Of a DNA stretch of 64,000 bases, positions 47,893 through 56,471 are shown one piece after another. Source of the DNA: Streptosporangium sp040640155 (GTDB taxonomy: Bacteria > Actinomycetota > Actinomycetes > Streptosporangiales > Streptosporangiaceae); the NCBI RefSeq assembly GCF_040640155.1, contig NZ_JBFABE010000006.1, forward strand, positions 182,112 to 246,111. Direction: 5' to 3'. Made by a program: the position numbers and the translations under genes. Under the pieces are notes generated by a model. It saw only the letters and a program-made list of their open reading frames with translations, did not search any database and was not told the origin of the DNA. Positions within the stretch are counted from its first letter, which is position 1; every line of letters begins with the position of its first letter.

Positions 47893-48905
47893 CGACGGAA
47901 CACCACGCCACCGGCATCCCCGCCGAAACGGCCGCGCCCCCCGCGCCCCCCGCGACCTCGGTGCCTCCGGCGTCCACGGCAGGCCTCGCCTCTCCGGCGT
48001 CCCCGTCGGCCCCCGCGTCTTCGGCGTCCCCGGCGTCCCCGGCGTCCCCGGCGTCCTCGATGGCCCTCGCGTCCCCGGCGTCTCCGGCGCCGCCCGTGCC
48101 GCCCGCGCGTCCCGGGATCTGGCGCGCCTCGGTCGCGCGGTCGAAGGTCGAGCTCAAGTCGTTCTTCCGCAACCGGCAGTCGCTGATCTTCACCCTCGCC
48201 CTGCCGATCATGCTGCTGGTCGTGCTGGGGTCGATCTTCTCCGGGACGGTGGAGGGGACGACGGTCGACTTCAAGCAGGTGTTCATCGCCGGGATCATCG
48301 CCAGCGGGGTGATGAGCGTCAGTTTCACCGGGCTGGCCATCAACATCGCCATCGAGCGGGACACCGGGACGATCCGGCGGCTGGCCTGCTCGCCCATGCC
48401 CAAGTCCGCGTACTTCATCGGCAAGATCGTCCGTGTCGCGGTGACCGGCGTCATCGAGACGGTGATCCTCCTCGGGGTGGCACTCGCGCTCTTCAGGCTC
48501 CCGCTGCCCGCCACCCTCACCGCCTGGCTCACCCTCCTCTGGGTGCTCTTCCTGGGCGCGGTGGCCTGCTCGCTGCTGGCGATCGCCTTCACCGCGCTCA
48601 TTCCCAACAGCCGTTCGGCCTCGGCGATCGTGACACCGCCGTTCCTGGTGCTGCAGTTCATCTCGGGGGTCTTCTTCCCCTTCAACCAGCTCCCGCTCTG
48701 GATGCAGAACACCGCCGCGCTGTTCCCGCTGAAGTGGATGACGCAGGGCCTGCGCTCGGTCTTCCTGCCGGAGGCGTTCGCCCGCGTCGAACCGGCGGGG
48801 AGCTGGGAGCTCGACCGGGTCGCCCTGGTGCTCGGCGCCTGGTGCCTGGCCGGTCTGCTGCTGAGCGCGCTGACGTTCAGCTGGCGCGGCCCGAACGTCA
48901 GATGA
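47889..48905 (+). CDS. ABC-2 type exporter permease
   Basis: A 338-aa integral membrane protein. A Ser/Pro/Ala-rich N-terminal tail of about 75 residues precedes six helices of ABC-2 type (LIFTLALPIMLLVVLGSIF, then GIIASGVMSVSFTGLAINIA). The conserved C-terminal loop GVFFPFNQLPLWMQNTAALF and PLKWMTQGLRSVF is present. It forms a transporter with the preceding ATPase, to which it is translationally coupled. It is the last gene on the right side that I assign to the cluster. Confidence 0.88.
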   Translation: MTTEHHATGIPAETAAPPAPPATSVPPASTAGLASPASPSAPASSASPASPASPASSMALASPASPAPPVPPARPGIWRASVARSKVELKSFFRNRQSLIFTLALPIMLLVVLGSIFSGTVEGTTVDFKQVFIAGIIASGVMSVSFTGLAINIAIERDTGTIRRLACSPMPKSAYFIGKIVRVAVTGVIETVILLGVALALFRLPLPATLTAWLTLLWVLFLGAVACSLLAIAFTALIPNSRSASAIVTPPFLVLQFISGVFFPFNQLPLWMQNTAALFPLKWMTQGLRSVFLPEAFARVEPAGSWELDRVALVLGAWCLAGLLLSALTFSWRGPNVR

Positions 48906-48981
48906 GGCCCGCCCCGCCCCGGCGGGCCAAGGCCCCGTCACGTCCGGACGGGCAAAGCCCCCAACCCCGGGCCGGGTGCCG

Positions 48982-49770
48982 CTAACGCCTCGTGATCACA
49001 CCGCAGGCGACACGGCCCCCCGAGTCGCCGGTCGCGCGGGTGGTGGCGTCGGGCCCGTCCTCGGCGTAGCGCTCGGGGACGTTGGCCTGGTTGTCGGCCA
49101 GCGCGTGCACGATGATGGCGCTGCCGTCGCGGTCCAGGAGCTGGGCCACCGTGAAGCGGTCGGTCATGACGATCGCCCCGCCCTCGCCGTCCCTTCCGAC
49201 CAGGAGGTCTGGCAGGTCGCCCGCGTGGCCCGGGTGATCGCCGGGGCCGAGGCTGAAGTGCGGGCCCGCGCTGAAGAAGGGGCTCCCGGTCGCGGGGTCC
49301 TTGGACGTGGCGTCGCAGACACCCTTGGTGTGCACGTGGAAGCCGTGGTAGCCCGGGGTCAGCCCGCTGACGGTGAACGTGAGCCTGGTCCTGCCCGGCC
49401 CCATCTCCTCCACGACGAGCGCCCCGAGACTCTCGCCCTTCACCCCCTTGACCTGGGCGGCCGCCGTGCTGCCCGCTCCGGGGGAACCCGTCGCCGGGGA
49501 GGAGGGGCTTCCCGGGGAGGCCGGCGGCGCGGGCGGGCGTGGCGCCCCCGGGGAGGCCGGGGGAGAGGGCGGCGCCGGTGACCCCGGCGGGGGCGGGGCG
49601 GGCGAACCGGCCACGACGACGCCCGCCGGCATGACGGCCGCCGGGAAGGCGCCGGCCGACGCGGCACCGGCCGGTGAGGCGGTGATCGACGAGACGGTGA
49701 TCGACGAGACGGTGGCCGTACCCGCGCAGATCGCGACGGCCAGTGCCAGATGGCGTGCAGGATGAAGCAT
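48982..49770 (-). CDS. Secreted Cu/Zn superoxide dismutase-like protein
   Basis: A 262-aa exported protein. A signal peptide (HLALAVAICAGTATVSS) and a long Pro/Ala/Gly/Ser linker precede the SOD domain (about residues 125-262). Metal ligands are visible: HVH in GYHGFHVHTKGVCD, then PHFSLGPGDHPGHAGDLPD (His, His, His, Asp) and the last His in SAIIVHALADN. The disulfide partners are Cys in GVCD and VACGV. The ATG at 49770 has GGGGGA upstream. It would detoxify superoxide at the cell surface. It lies at the right edge of the RiPP cluster but is probably independent. Confidence 0.88.
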   Translation of the reverse strand: MLHPARHLALAVAICAGTATVSSITVSSITASPAGAASAGAFPAAVMPAGVVVAGSPAPPPPGSPAPPSPPASPGAPRPPAPPASPGSPSSPATGSPGAGSTAAAQVKGVKGESLGALVVEEMGPGRTRLTFTVSGLTPGYHGFHVHTKGVCDATSKDPATGSPFFSAGPHFSLGPGDHPGHAGDLPDLLVGRDGEGGAIVMTDRFTVAQLLDRDGSAIIVHALADNQANVPERYAEDGPDATTRATGDSGGRVACGVITRR

Positions 49771-49928
49771 GAGATCCCCCGTAACCGCGTAATCCCGTGC
49801 CGCCGCCCCCTCCGCGACGCCGAGGACCACGACGCCGGGGAACCGCGACGGTTCTCCTTCCATGAGTATCAGACGGAGGGTCACCTGTCCGTTACCCGGG
49901 GTCGATGCGGCGGTCCGGGAACGGCGAA

Positions 49929-49954
49929 GGCGCCGCCCCCGAAGGGACGGCGCC
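49929..49954 (-). terminator. Hairpin terminator downstream of typA
   Basis: Positions 49929-49939 pair with 49944-49954 (GGCGCCG...CGGCGCC) with one mismatch and a CGAA loop. It lies 46 bp beyond the typA stop on the minus strand and upstream of the SOD gene. Confidence 0.65.
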
Positions 49955-49999
49955 CCGTGTCCTACGGGAGCCGGTCGACCGGCCGCCGGGTTCGCCGGG

Positions 50000-51853
50000 C
50001 TAGTTGGTCCGCTTGGCGCGGGCGGTGGTCCGGGCGCGGGTCGAGGCGTCGAGCACGACCTTGCGGATCCGGACGTGCTCCGGGGTGATCTCCACGCACT
50101 CGTCCTCGCGGATGAACTCCAGCGCCTGCTCCAGCGAGAGCTGGCGCGGCGGGATCAGCGTCTCCGTCGTGTCGCTCGTCGAGGAGCGCATGTTCGTGAG
50201 CTTCTTCTCCTTGGTGATGTTGACGTCCATGTCGTCGGAACGCGAGTTCTCGCCGACGATCATGCCCTCGTACACCTCGGTGGTCGGCTGGACGAACAGG
50301 ACGCCGCGCTCCTGCAGGTTCAGCATGGCGAACGGGGTCACCGGGCCCGGCCGGTCGGCCACCAGCGAGCCGTTGTTGCGGGTGCGCAGCTCGCCGAACC
50401 AGGGCTCGTAGTCCTCGAAGACGTGGTTGACGATGCCGGTGCCGCGCGTCTCGGTGAGGAACTCGGTACGGAAGCCGATCAGGCCCCGGGCCGGGACCAC
50501 GAACTCCATCCGGATCCAGCCGGTGCCGTGGTTGGTCATGTGCTCCATGCGGCCCTTGCGGACGGCCAGGAGCTGGGTGATCGCCCCGAGGTACTCCTCG
50601 GGGCAGTCGATGGTCACCCGCTCGACCGGCTCGTGCACCTTGCCGTCGATGACCTTGGTGACCACCTGCGGCTTGCCGACGGTCAGCTCGTACCCCTCGC
50701 GGCGCATCTGCTCGACCAGGATGGCCAGCGCCAGCTCGCCACGGCCCTGGACCTCCCAGGCGTCGGGACGGTCGGTCGGCAGGACCCGCAGCGACACGTT
50801 GCCGACGAGCTCCTTGTCGAGCCGGTCCTTGACCATGCGGGCGGTGACCTTGGAACCCTTGACCCGGCCGACCAGCGGCGAGGTGTTGGTGCCGACGGTC
50901 ATGGAGATCGCGGGCTCGTCGACCGTGATCAGGGGCAGCGGGCGCGGGTCCTCGGGGTCGGCCAGCGTCTCACCGATCATGATGTCCGGGATGCCGGCGA
51001 TCGCGATGATGTCACCGGGACCCGCCTCCTCGGCGGGCTTGCGCTCCAGCGCGTCGGTCATCAGCAGCTCGGTGATCTTCACCCGCTGGATGGAGCCGTC
51101 GGTGCGGCACCAGGCGACCTGCTGGCCCTTCTTGATGGTGCCCTGGTGGATGCGGCAGAGCGCGATCCGGCCCAGGTAGGACGAGGCGTCCAGGTTGGTG
51201 ACGTGCGCCTGCAGCGGGGCCGTGGGGTCGTACACCGGCGCCGGGATCGTGTTCTTGATGACGTCGAACAGGGGCTCCAGGTCCTCGGAGTCCGGCATGC
51301 CGGCGTCCTCGGGACGGTTGAGCGAGGCGCGGCCGGCCTTGGCCGAGGCGTAGACGATCGGGAAGTCGATCTGCTCCTCGGTGGCGTCCAGGTCGATGAA
51401 GAGCTCGTAGACCTCGTCCACGACCTCCTTGATCCGCGCGTCGGGACGGTCGACCTTGTTGATGCAGAGGATGACCGGCATCTTCGCGGCGAACGCCTTG
51501 CGCAGCACGAACCGCGTCTGCGGGAGCGGGCCCTCGGAGGCGTCGACGAGCAGCACCACGCCGTCGACCATCGACAGGCCGCGCTCGACCTCGCCACCGA
51601 AGTCGGCGTGACCGGGGGTGTCGATGATGTTGAGCGTCATGCCGCCGTGCTTGACGGCGGTGTTCTTCGCGAGAATGGTGATGCCCTTCTCGCGCTCGAG
51701 GTCGTTGGAGTCCATGACACGGTCGTCCACGTCCTGGTTGACGCGGAAGGCGCCGGACTGCCAGAGCATGGCATCCACGAGAGTGGTCTTGCCGTGGTCG
51801 ACGTGCGCGATGATCGCGATGTTCCGCAGGTCGTCGCGGCTGTTCAAAGGCAT
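50000..51853 (-). CDS. typA: Ribosome-associated translational GTPase TypA/BipA
   Basis: A 617-aa EF-G-like GTPase that binds the 70S ribosome and helps 50S assembly and stress adaptation. The G domain has IIAHVDHGKTTLVDAMLW (P-loop), DTPGHADFGGEVERGLSMVD (G3) and INKVDRPDAR (G4). Switch I, NDLEREKGITILAKNTAV, is typical of BipA. The C-terminal half carries the BipA-specific domain with RGLIGFRTEFLTETRGTGI. The ATG at 51853 begins the family N-terminus LRNIAIIAHVDHGK within 10 residues. It is monocistronic and divergent from the hydrolase gene. Confidence 0.96.
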   Translation of the reverse strand: MPLNSRDDLRNIAIIAHVDHGKTTLVDAMLWQSGAFRVNQDVDDRVMDSNDLEREKGITILAKNTAVKHGGMTLNIIDTPGHADFGGEVERGLSMVDGVVLLVDASEGPLPQTRFVLRKAFAAKMPVILCINKVDRPDARIKEVVDEVYELFIDLDATEEQIDFPIVYASAKAGRASLNRPEDAGMPDSEDLEPLFDVIKNTIPAPVYDPTAPLQAHVTNLDASSYLGRIALCRIHQGTIKKGQQVAWCRTDGSIQRVKITELLMTDALERKPAEEAGPGDIIAIAGIPDIMIGETLADPEDPRPLPLITVDEPAISMTVGTNTSPLVGRVKGSKVTARMVKDRLDKELVGNVSLRVLPTDRPDAWEVQGRGELALAILVEQMRREGYELTVGKPQVVTKVIDGKVHEPVERVTIDCPEEYLGAITQLLAVRKGRMEHMTNHGTGWIRMEFVVPARGLIGFRTEFLTETRGTGIVNHVFEDYEPWFGELRTRNNGSLVADRPGPVTPFAMLNLQERGVLFVQPTTEVYEGMIVGENSRSDDMDVNITKEKKLTNMRSSTSDTTETLIPPRQLSLEQALEFIREDECVEITPEHVRIRKVVLDASTRARTTARAKRTN

Positions 51854-51979
51854 GATGGAGTCTCACTCTGTGATCGTGGAGGCTTGCCGCGGACCGTGCG
51901 GCCCTCCTATTTTAGTTGATCCGGACAATCGCTCTTCACGTCTTCAGCACATGAAGTGCACCGGTTCGCCCCTCCCGTC

Positions 51980-52020
51980 CCCTTTTTCGCCCCTCGGGGT
52001 GCCCTTTTTCGCCCTCGGGG
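51980..52020. repeat. Direct repeat in the typA/hydrolase intergenic region
   Basis: CCCTTTTTCGCCCCTCGGGG (51980-51999) is repeated as CCCTTTTTCGCCCTCGGGG (52002-52020), one base shorter. Each copy can form a small CCC...GGG hairpin. The function is unknown. Confidence 0.7.
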
Positions 52021-52062
52021 AGCCGTGAACCCGCCGGGAGGGATCTCTCCTAAGCTCGACCC

Positions 52063-52842
52063 ATGCCTCTCGCGCCGACCTTCCCCGTGACGCTCAGGAC
52101 CCGCGACGACCTGCGGATCGACGCCGCGCACACCCCGTCGCGCGGGGCGGGCGACCTCGGGATCGTACTGGCCCACGGATTCACCGGCTCGCTGCGCGGA
52201 CGCCCCAACCGCCGGATCGCCCACGTGCTGAGCGGATTCGGCGGGGTGCTCGCGTTCGACTTCCGGGGGCACGGCCGCTCGGCGGGGGAGTCGACCGTGG
52301 GCGACCTGGAGATCTGGGACGTGGAGGCGGCGGTGCGGCACGCCAGGACGATCGGCTACCGCCGGGTGGTGACCGTCGGGTTCTCCATGGGCGGGGCGGT
52401 GGTCCTGCGGCACGCCGGGATGCTCGGCGGGGTGGACGCGGTGGTCTCGGTGAGCGCGCCCGCGCGCTGGTACTACCGGGGGACCCGGCCGATGCGCCAG
52501 GTGCACTGGGCCATCGAGCGACCGGCCGGGCGGCTGGCCGCGCGCCTCGGCAAGCGCACGCGGATCATGAAGGGGGTGTGGGACCCGCTGCCGCTGGCGC
52601 CGTACGAGGCGGTCGCGAAGATCTCGCCGGTGCCGCTGCTGATCGTGCACGGCGACGCGGACGGCTTCTTCCCGCTGGAGCACGCCCACCAGCTCCACGA
52701 GGCCGCGGGCGAGCCCAGGGAACTGTGGGTCGAGCCCGGGTACGGCCACGCCGAGAACGCGGCGACCCCCGGGCTGGTCCGCCGCATCGGGGAGTGGGCC
52801 TCCGCCCGGTCCCGCCCCCGGGACGGTGTTTACTCCTCTTGA
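52063..52842 (+). CDS. Alpha/beta-fold hydrolase
   Basis: A 259-aa cytoplasmic hydrolase. It has VLAHGFTGSLRGRPNRRIAH (oxyanion region), AFDFRGHGRSAGEST, the nucleophile elbow VGFSMGGAVVLRHAG, an acid in VHGDADGFFPLEHA and a catalytic His in PGYGHAENA. It resembles general esterase/lysophospholipase-like proteins; the substrate is unknown. It is followed by pta after 77 bp, so cotranscription with the acetate genes is possible but there is no functional link in the sequence. Confidence 0.83.
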   Translation: MPLAPTFPVTLRTRDDLRIDAAHTPSRGAGDLGIVLAHGFTGSLRGRPNRRIAHVLSGFGGVLAFDFRGHGRSAGESTVGDLEIWDVEAAVRHARTIGYRRVVTVGFSMGGAVVLRHAGMLGGVDAVVSVSAPARWYYRGTRPMRQVHWAIERPAGRLAARLGKRTRIMKGVWDPLPLAPYEAVAKISPVPLLIVHGDADGFFPLEHAHQLHEAAGEPRELWVEPGYGHAENAATPGLVRRIGEWASARSRPRDGVYSS

Positions 52843-52919
52843 CGACCGGCCCACCGGGGATCGGCGTCCCGGCGGCCGGCGGGGCGGAACGCGACGGCGC
52901 GAAGAGGTGGAGAGGGTTC

Positions 52920-54965
52920 ATGCGGAGCATCTACGTGGCGGGGCTCGGCCGGGGAGACGGCAGGCAGATCGTCGAACTCGGCCTGATGGAGCTGCTCACC
53001 CGGCGGGCCGACCGCGTCGGGGTGTTCCGCCCGATCACGGCGGGCGGTGAGGACCGCATCCTGGAACTTCTGCGGCGCAGGTACCGTCCCACGGCCTCGG
53101 CGACCGGGGTGACCGCCGAGGACGCCGCCGAGATCTACGCCGAGAAGGGCGCCGAGGAGCTCATCGGCCGGCTGGTCGCCCGGTTCCACACCCTGGAGCG
53201 CGAGTGTGACGCGCTGCTGGTGCTGGGCAGCTCCTTCGACACCGACGACCTGCCCCGCGAGCTGGCCTTCAACGCCCGCCTGGCCTCCGAGTTCGGCGCC
53301 CCGGTGATCGTGGTGGTGGGCGCGCACGGCGACGACGCCGAGGAGATCGCCACCGAGATGCGTACCGGCCACCAGGTCTTCTCCGACCTCGGCTGCACGG
53401 TGCTGGCGGTGATCGCCAACCGGGTGCCGGAGGGCACGGTCATCGAGTGCGACCTGCCGGTGCCCCATTACGCCATCCCCGAGCGCCCCTCGCTCTCGGC
53501 GCCGACCGTCGGACAGGTCATGCACGCCGTGGACGCCGAGACGGTCCAGGGCGACGAGGACGGGCTCCTGCGCGACGTGCTCGGGTTCGTCTTCGGCGGG
53601 GCCACGCTCCCGGTCTTCCTGGAGCACCTGACCGACGGCGCGCTGGTGATCACGCCCGGCGACCGCGCGGACCTGCTGCTGGCCTCGCTCGCCGTGGAGG
53701 CCGCCGGCACGGCGCGCCCCGCCGGGGTGGTCCTCACCCTGGGGGAGAGACCCACCGAGGCGGTGCGGGCGCTCACCGCCCGCCTGGCGCCGGGCGTCCC
53801 GGTCCTCGCCGCGGAGGCGGACAGCTTCACGGTCGCGACCACCCTGGCGGGCCTGGAGGGACGGCTCACCGCCGACAACCCCCGCAAGATCGAGACGGCC
53901 CTGGGGCACTTCGAGGCCCACGTGGACACCGCGGCCCTGGCCGACCGGATCGAGCTGACCCGCTCGCGGCGGGTCACCCCGATGATGTTCGAGCACACGC
54001 TGCTGGAGCGGGCCCGCGCCGACCGGCGGCACATCGTGCTGCCCGAGGGCGAGGAGGACCGGATCCTGCGGGCCGCCGACGTCCTGCTGCGGCGCGGCAT
54101 CGTCGACATCACCCTGCTGGGCCGCGAGGACGTGGTGCGCCGCCGGATCGGCGACCTCGGCCTGGACCTGTCCGGCGTGAACGTCGCCGACCCCCTGACC
54201 TCGCCGCTGCGCGAGTCTTTCGCCCGCGAGTACGCCGAGATGAGGGCGCACAAGGGCGTCACCCCCGAGCTGGCCATGGACGTGGTCGCCGACGTGAACT
54301 TCTTCGGCACGATGATGCTGCACCGGGGCCTGGTGCACGGCATGGTCTCCGGCGCCGCCCACACCACGGCCGCCACGATCCTGCCCGCCTTCCAGATCAT
54401 CAGGACGGTCCCGGACACCTCGATCGTCTCGTCGGTGTTCTTCATGTGCCTGGCCGACCGGGTGCTCGTCTACGGCGACTGCGCGATCAACCCCGACCCG
54501 GACGCCGAGCAGCTCGCCGACATCGCGATCTCCTCGGCCCGCACGGCGAGGCGGTTCGGCGTCGAGCCCGCGATCGCGATGCTGTCGTACTCCACCGGTG
54601 AGTCCGGCAGGGGCGCCGAGGTCGACAAGGTCCGCGCCGCCACCGCCCTGGTCGCCGAGCGCGCGCCCGACCTGCTGGTCGAGGGACCCATCCAGTACGA
54701 CGCGGCGGTGGACGCCCGGGTGGCCGCCGCCAAGCTCCCCGGCTCGCGGGTCGCGGGAAGGGCGACCGTGCTGATCTTCCCGGACCTCAACACCGGCAAC
54801 AACACCTACAAGGCCGTGCAGCGCTCGGCCGGGGCGGTGGCGGTCGGCCCCGTCCTGCAGGGACTGCGCAGGCCGGTCAACGACCTGTCGCGCGGCGCCC
54901 TGGTCACCGACATCGTCAGCACCGTCGCCATCACCGCCGTCCAGGCACAGGAGGTCAACCCGTGA
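52920..54965 (+). CDS. pta: Phosphate acetyltransferase
   Basis: Converts acetyl-CoA plus phosphate to acetyl phosphate, first step of the acetate pathway. The 681-aa protein is the long form: an N-terminal P-loop-like/DRTGG regulatory half (MRSIYVAGLGRGDGRQIVEL onward) and a C-terminal catalytic half (about 350-681). The catalytic half has HIVLPEGEEDRILRAADVLL, LVHGMVSGAAHTTAATILPA and LIFPDLNTGNNTYKAVQR. The ATG at 52920 follows GGAGAGG. Its stop overlaps the ackA start by 4 bp. Confidence 0.95.
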   Translation: MRSIYVAGLGRGDGRQIVELGLMELLTRRADRVGVFRPITAGGEDRILELLRRRYRPTASATGVTAEDAAEIYAEKGAEELIGRLVARFHTLERECDALLVLGSSFDTDDLPRELAFNARLASEFGAPVIVVVGAHGDDAEEIATEMRTGHQVFSDLGCTVLAVIANRVPEGTVIECDLPVPHYAIPERPSLSAPTVGQVMHAVDAETVQGDEDGLLRDVLGFVFGGATLPVFLEHLTDGALVITPGDRADLLLASLAVEAAGTARPAGVVLTLGERPTEAVRALTARLAPGVPVLAAEADSFTVATTLAGLEGRLTADNPRKIETALGHFEAHVDTAALADRIELTRSRRVTPMMFEHTLLERARADRRHIVLPEGEEDRILRAADVLLRRGIVDITLLGREDVVRRRIGDLGLDLSGVNVADPLTSPLRESFAREYAEMRAHKGVTPELAMDVVADVNFFGTMMLHRGLVHGMVSGAAHTTAATILPAFQIIRTVPDTSIVSSVFFMCLADRVLVYGDCAINPDPDAEQLADIAISSARTARRFGVEPAIAMLSYSTGESGRGAEVDKVRAATALVAERAPDLLVEGPIQYDAAVDARVAAAKLPGSRVAGRATVLIFPDLNTGNNTYKAVQRSAGAVAVGPVLQGLRRPVNDLSRGALVTDIVSTVAITAVQAQEVNP

Positions 54966-56224
54966 GCGACCACGACGACCGGACCGCGTCCCCCGCGTCC
55001 CCCGCGTCCCCCGCGTCCCCCGCGTCCCCCGGATCCCCCGGATCCCCGGGGCGCGACGGCCGGGACGGGGACCGGGACCGGGCGGGCGGACCCGCACGGG
55101 TGCTCGTCCTCAACTCGGGGTCGTCCTCGGTGAAGTACCGGCTCCTGGAGGGCGCCGAGCGGCTGGCCTCCGGCACGGTGGAGCGCATCGGCGAGGACGG
55201 CTCGCCCGTGCCCGACCACGAGGCGGCGCTGGAGACCGTCGCCGAGCGGCTCGCCGCCGAGGGCCTGGGGCTCGACTCCCCGGAACTGGCCGCGATCGGG
55301 CACCGGGTGGTGCACGGCGGCACGGCCTTCACCGAGCCCACGCCCATCACCGACGAGGTGGTCGCCGGGATCCGAGAGCTCGTCCCGCTCGCCCCCCTGC
55401 ACAACCCGGCCAACCTGGCCGGCATCGAGGTCACCCGGCGCCTGCGCCCCGACCTCCCGCAGGTCGCGGTCTTCGACACCGCCTTCCACGCGACGATCCC
55501 GCCGGCCGCCTCGACGTACGCGATCGACCGCGAGCTCGCCGGGCGCCTGGGCGTGCGGCGCTACGGCTTCCACGGGACCTCGCATGCCTACGTCTCCCGC
55601 GAGGCCGCCCGCCTGGCCGGCGACCCGGACGCGAACGTGATCGTGCTGCACCTGGGCAACGGCGCCAGCGCCTCGGCGGTCTCCGCCGGGCGGTGCGTGG
55701 ACACCTCCATGGGCATGACGCCGCTGGAGGGGCTGGTGATGGGCACCCGCAGCGGCGACCTGGACCCGGCGGCCGTCCTGTACCTGGCGCGCACCGGGGA
55801 GATGTCCCTCGACGAGATCGACGAGCTGCTCAACCGGCGCAGCGGCATGCTCGGCCTGTGCGGGGACAACGACATGCGCGCCGTGACCGAGCGGGTGGAG
55901 GCGGGAGACGAGGACGCCGAGCTGGCCATGTCGGTCTACTGCCACCGGCTGCGCAAGTACGTCGGCGCCTACTACGCGGTCCTGGGCACGGTCGACGTCA
56001 TCGCCTTCACCGGCGGCGTCGGGGAGAACTCCGCCCCGGTCAGGGCCAGGGCGCTGGCCGGCCTGGAGGCGCTGGGCGTCGCCGTCGACCCGGCCCGCAA
56101 CGAGCGGGGCGACACGGTCGTCTCACCCGACGGCGCGAGGGTCCGGGTCGCGGTGATCCCCACGGACGAGGAGTTCGAGATCGCCCGGCAGACACTGTCG
56201 GTCATCTCCCGCCACGACGGGTGA
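54962..56224 (+). CDS. ackA: Acetate kinase
   Basis: Interconverts acetyl phosphate and ADP with acetate and ATP. The family starts at VLVLNSGSSSVKYRLLEG and continues with GHRVVHGG, VAVFDTAFHATIPPAA, RYGFHGTSHAYV, HLGNGASASAVSAGRCVDTS and TGGVGENS, all intact. The GTG at 54962 overlaps the pta stop and gives a 45-residue Ser/Pro/Ala/Asp-rich N-terminal extension not found in the usual enzyme; it is coded by 9-bp tandem repeats. An internal GTG at 55100 would give a normal-length protein, but coupling to pta favours the first. Confidence 0.93.
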   Translation: MSDHDDRTASPASPASPASPASPGSPGSPGRDGRDGDRDRAGGPARVLVLNSGSSSVKYRLLEGAERLASGTVERIGEDGSPVPDHEAALETVAERLAAEGLGLDSPELAAIGHRVVHGGTAFTEPTPITDEVVAGIRELVPLAPLHNPANLAGIEVTRRLRPDLPQVAVFDTAFHATIPPAASTYAIDRELAGRLGVRRYGFHGTSHAYVSREAARLAGDPDANVIVLHLGNGASASAVSAGRCVDTSMGMTPLEGLVMGTRSGDLDPAAVLYLARTGEMSLDEIDELLNRRSGMLGLCGDNDMRAVTERVEAGDEDAELAMSVYCHRLRKYVGAYYAVLGTVDVIAFTGGVGENSAPVRARALAGLEALGVAVDPARNERGDTVVSPDGARVRVAVIPTDEEFEIARQTLSVISRHDG

Positions 56225-56390
56225 AAACACGTCCCCCCATAGGGGACGGATGAAATCCCCCAGGAGAAGTCCACCGGGTACGGAACACGGCTCGACGGTC
56301 GCCATGGGACATACTTCTTGTGACCGGACGGTCGCCCAGCGTCGCGGGGGCGGGCAGGACCGCCCGTCCGGCCGGTGTTCCCGCGGGAGC

Positions 56391-56453
56391 GCTCCGGGGC
56401 CGGGCCGGCGGGTGCCCGGTCCGACCCGGTCCGGCCCGGTCCGGCCCCGGAGC
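56391..56453. terminator. Long inverted repeat between convergent ackA and aldehyde dehydrogenase genes
   Basis: GCTCCGGGGCCGG (56391-56403) pairs perfectly with CCGGCCCCGGAGC (56441-56453). The 37-nt loop is made of CCGGTCCG-type repeats. Placed between two converging genes, it is a probable bidirectional terminator. Confidence 0.6.
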
Positions 56454-56471
56454 GTCACACCGGGAGCCGTC

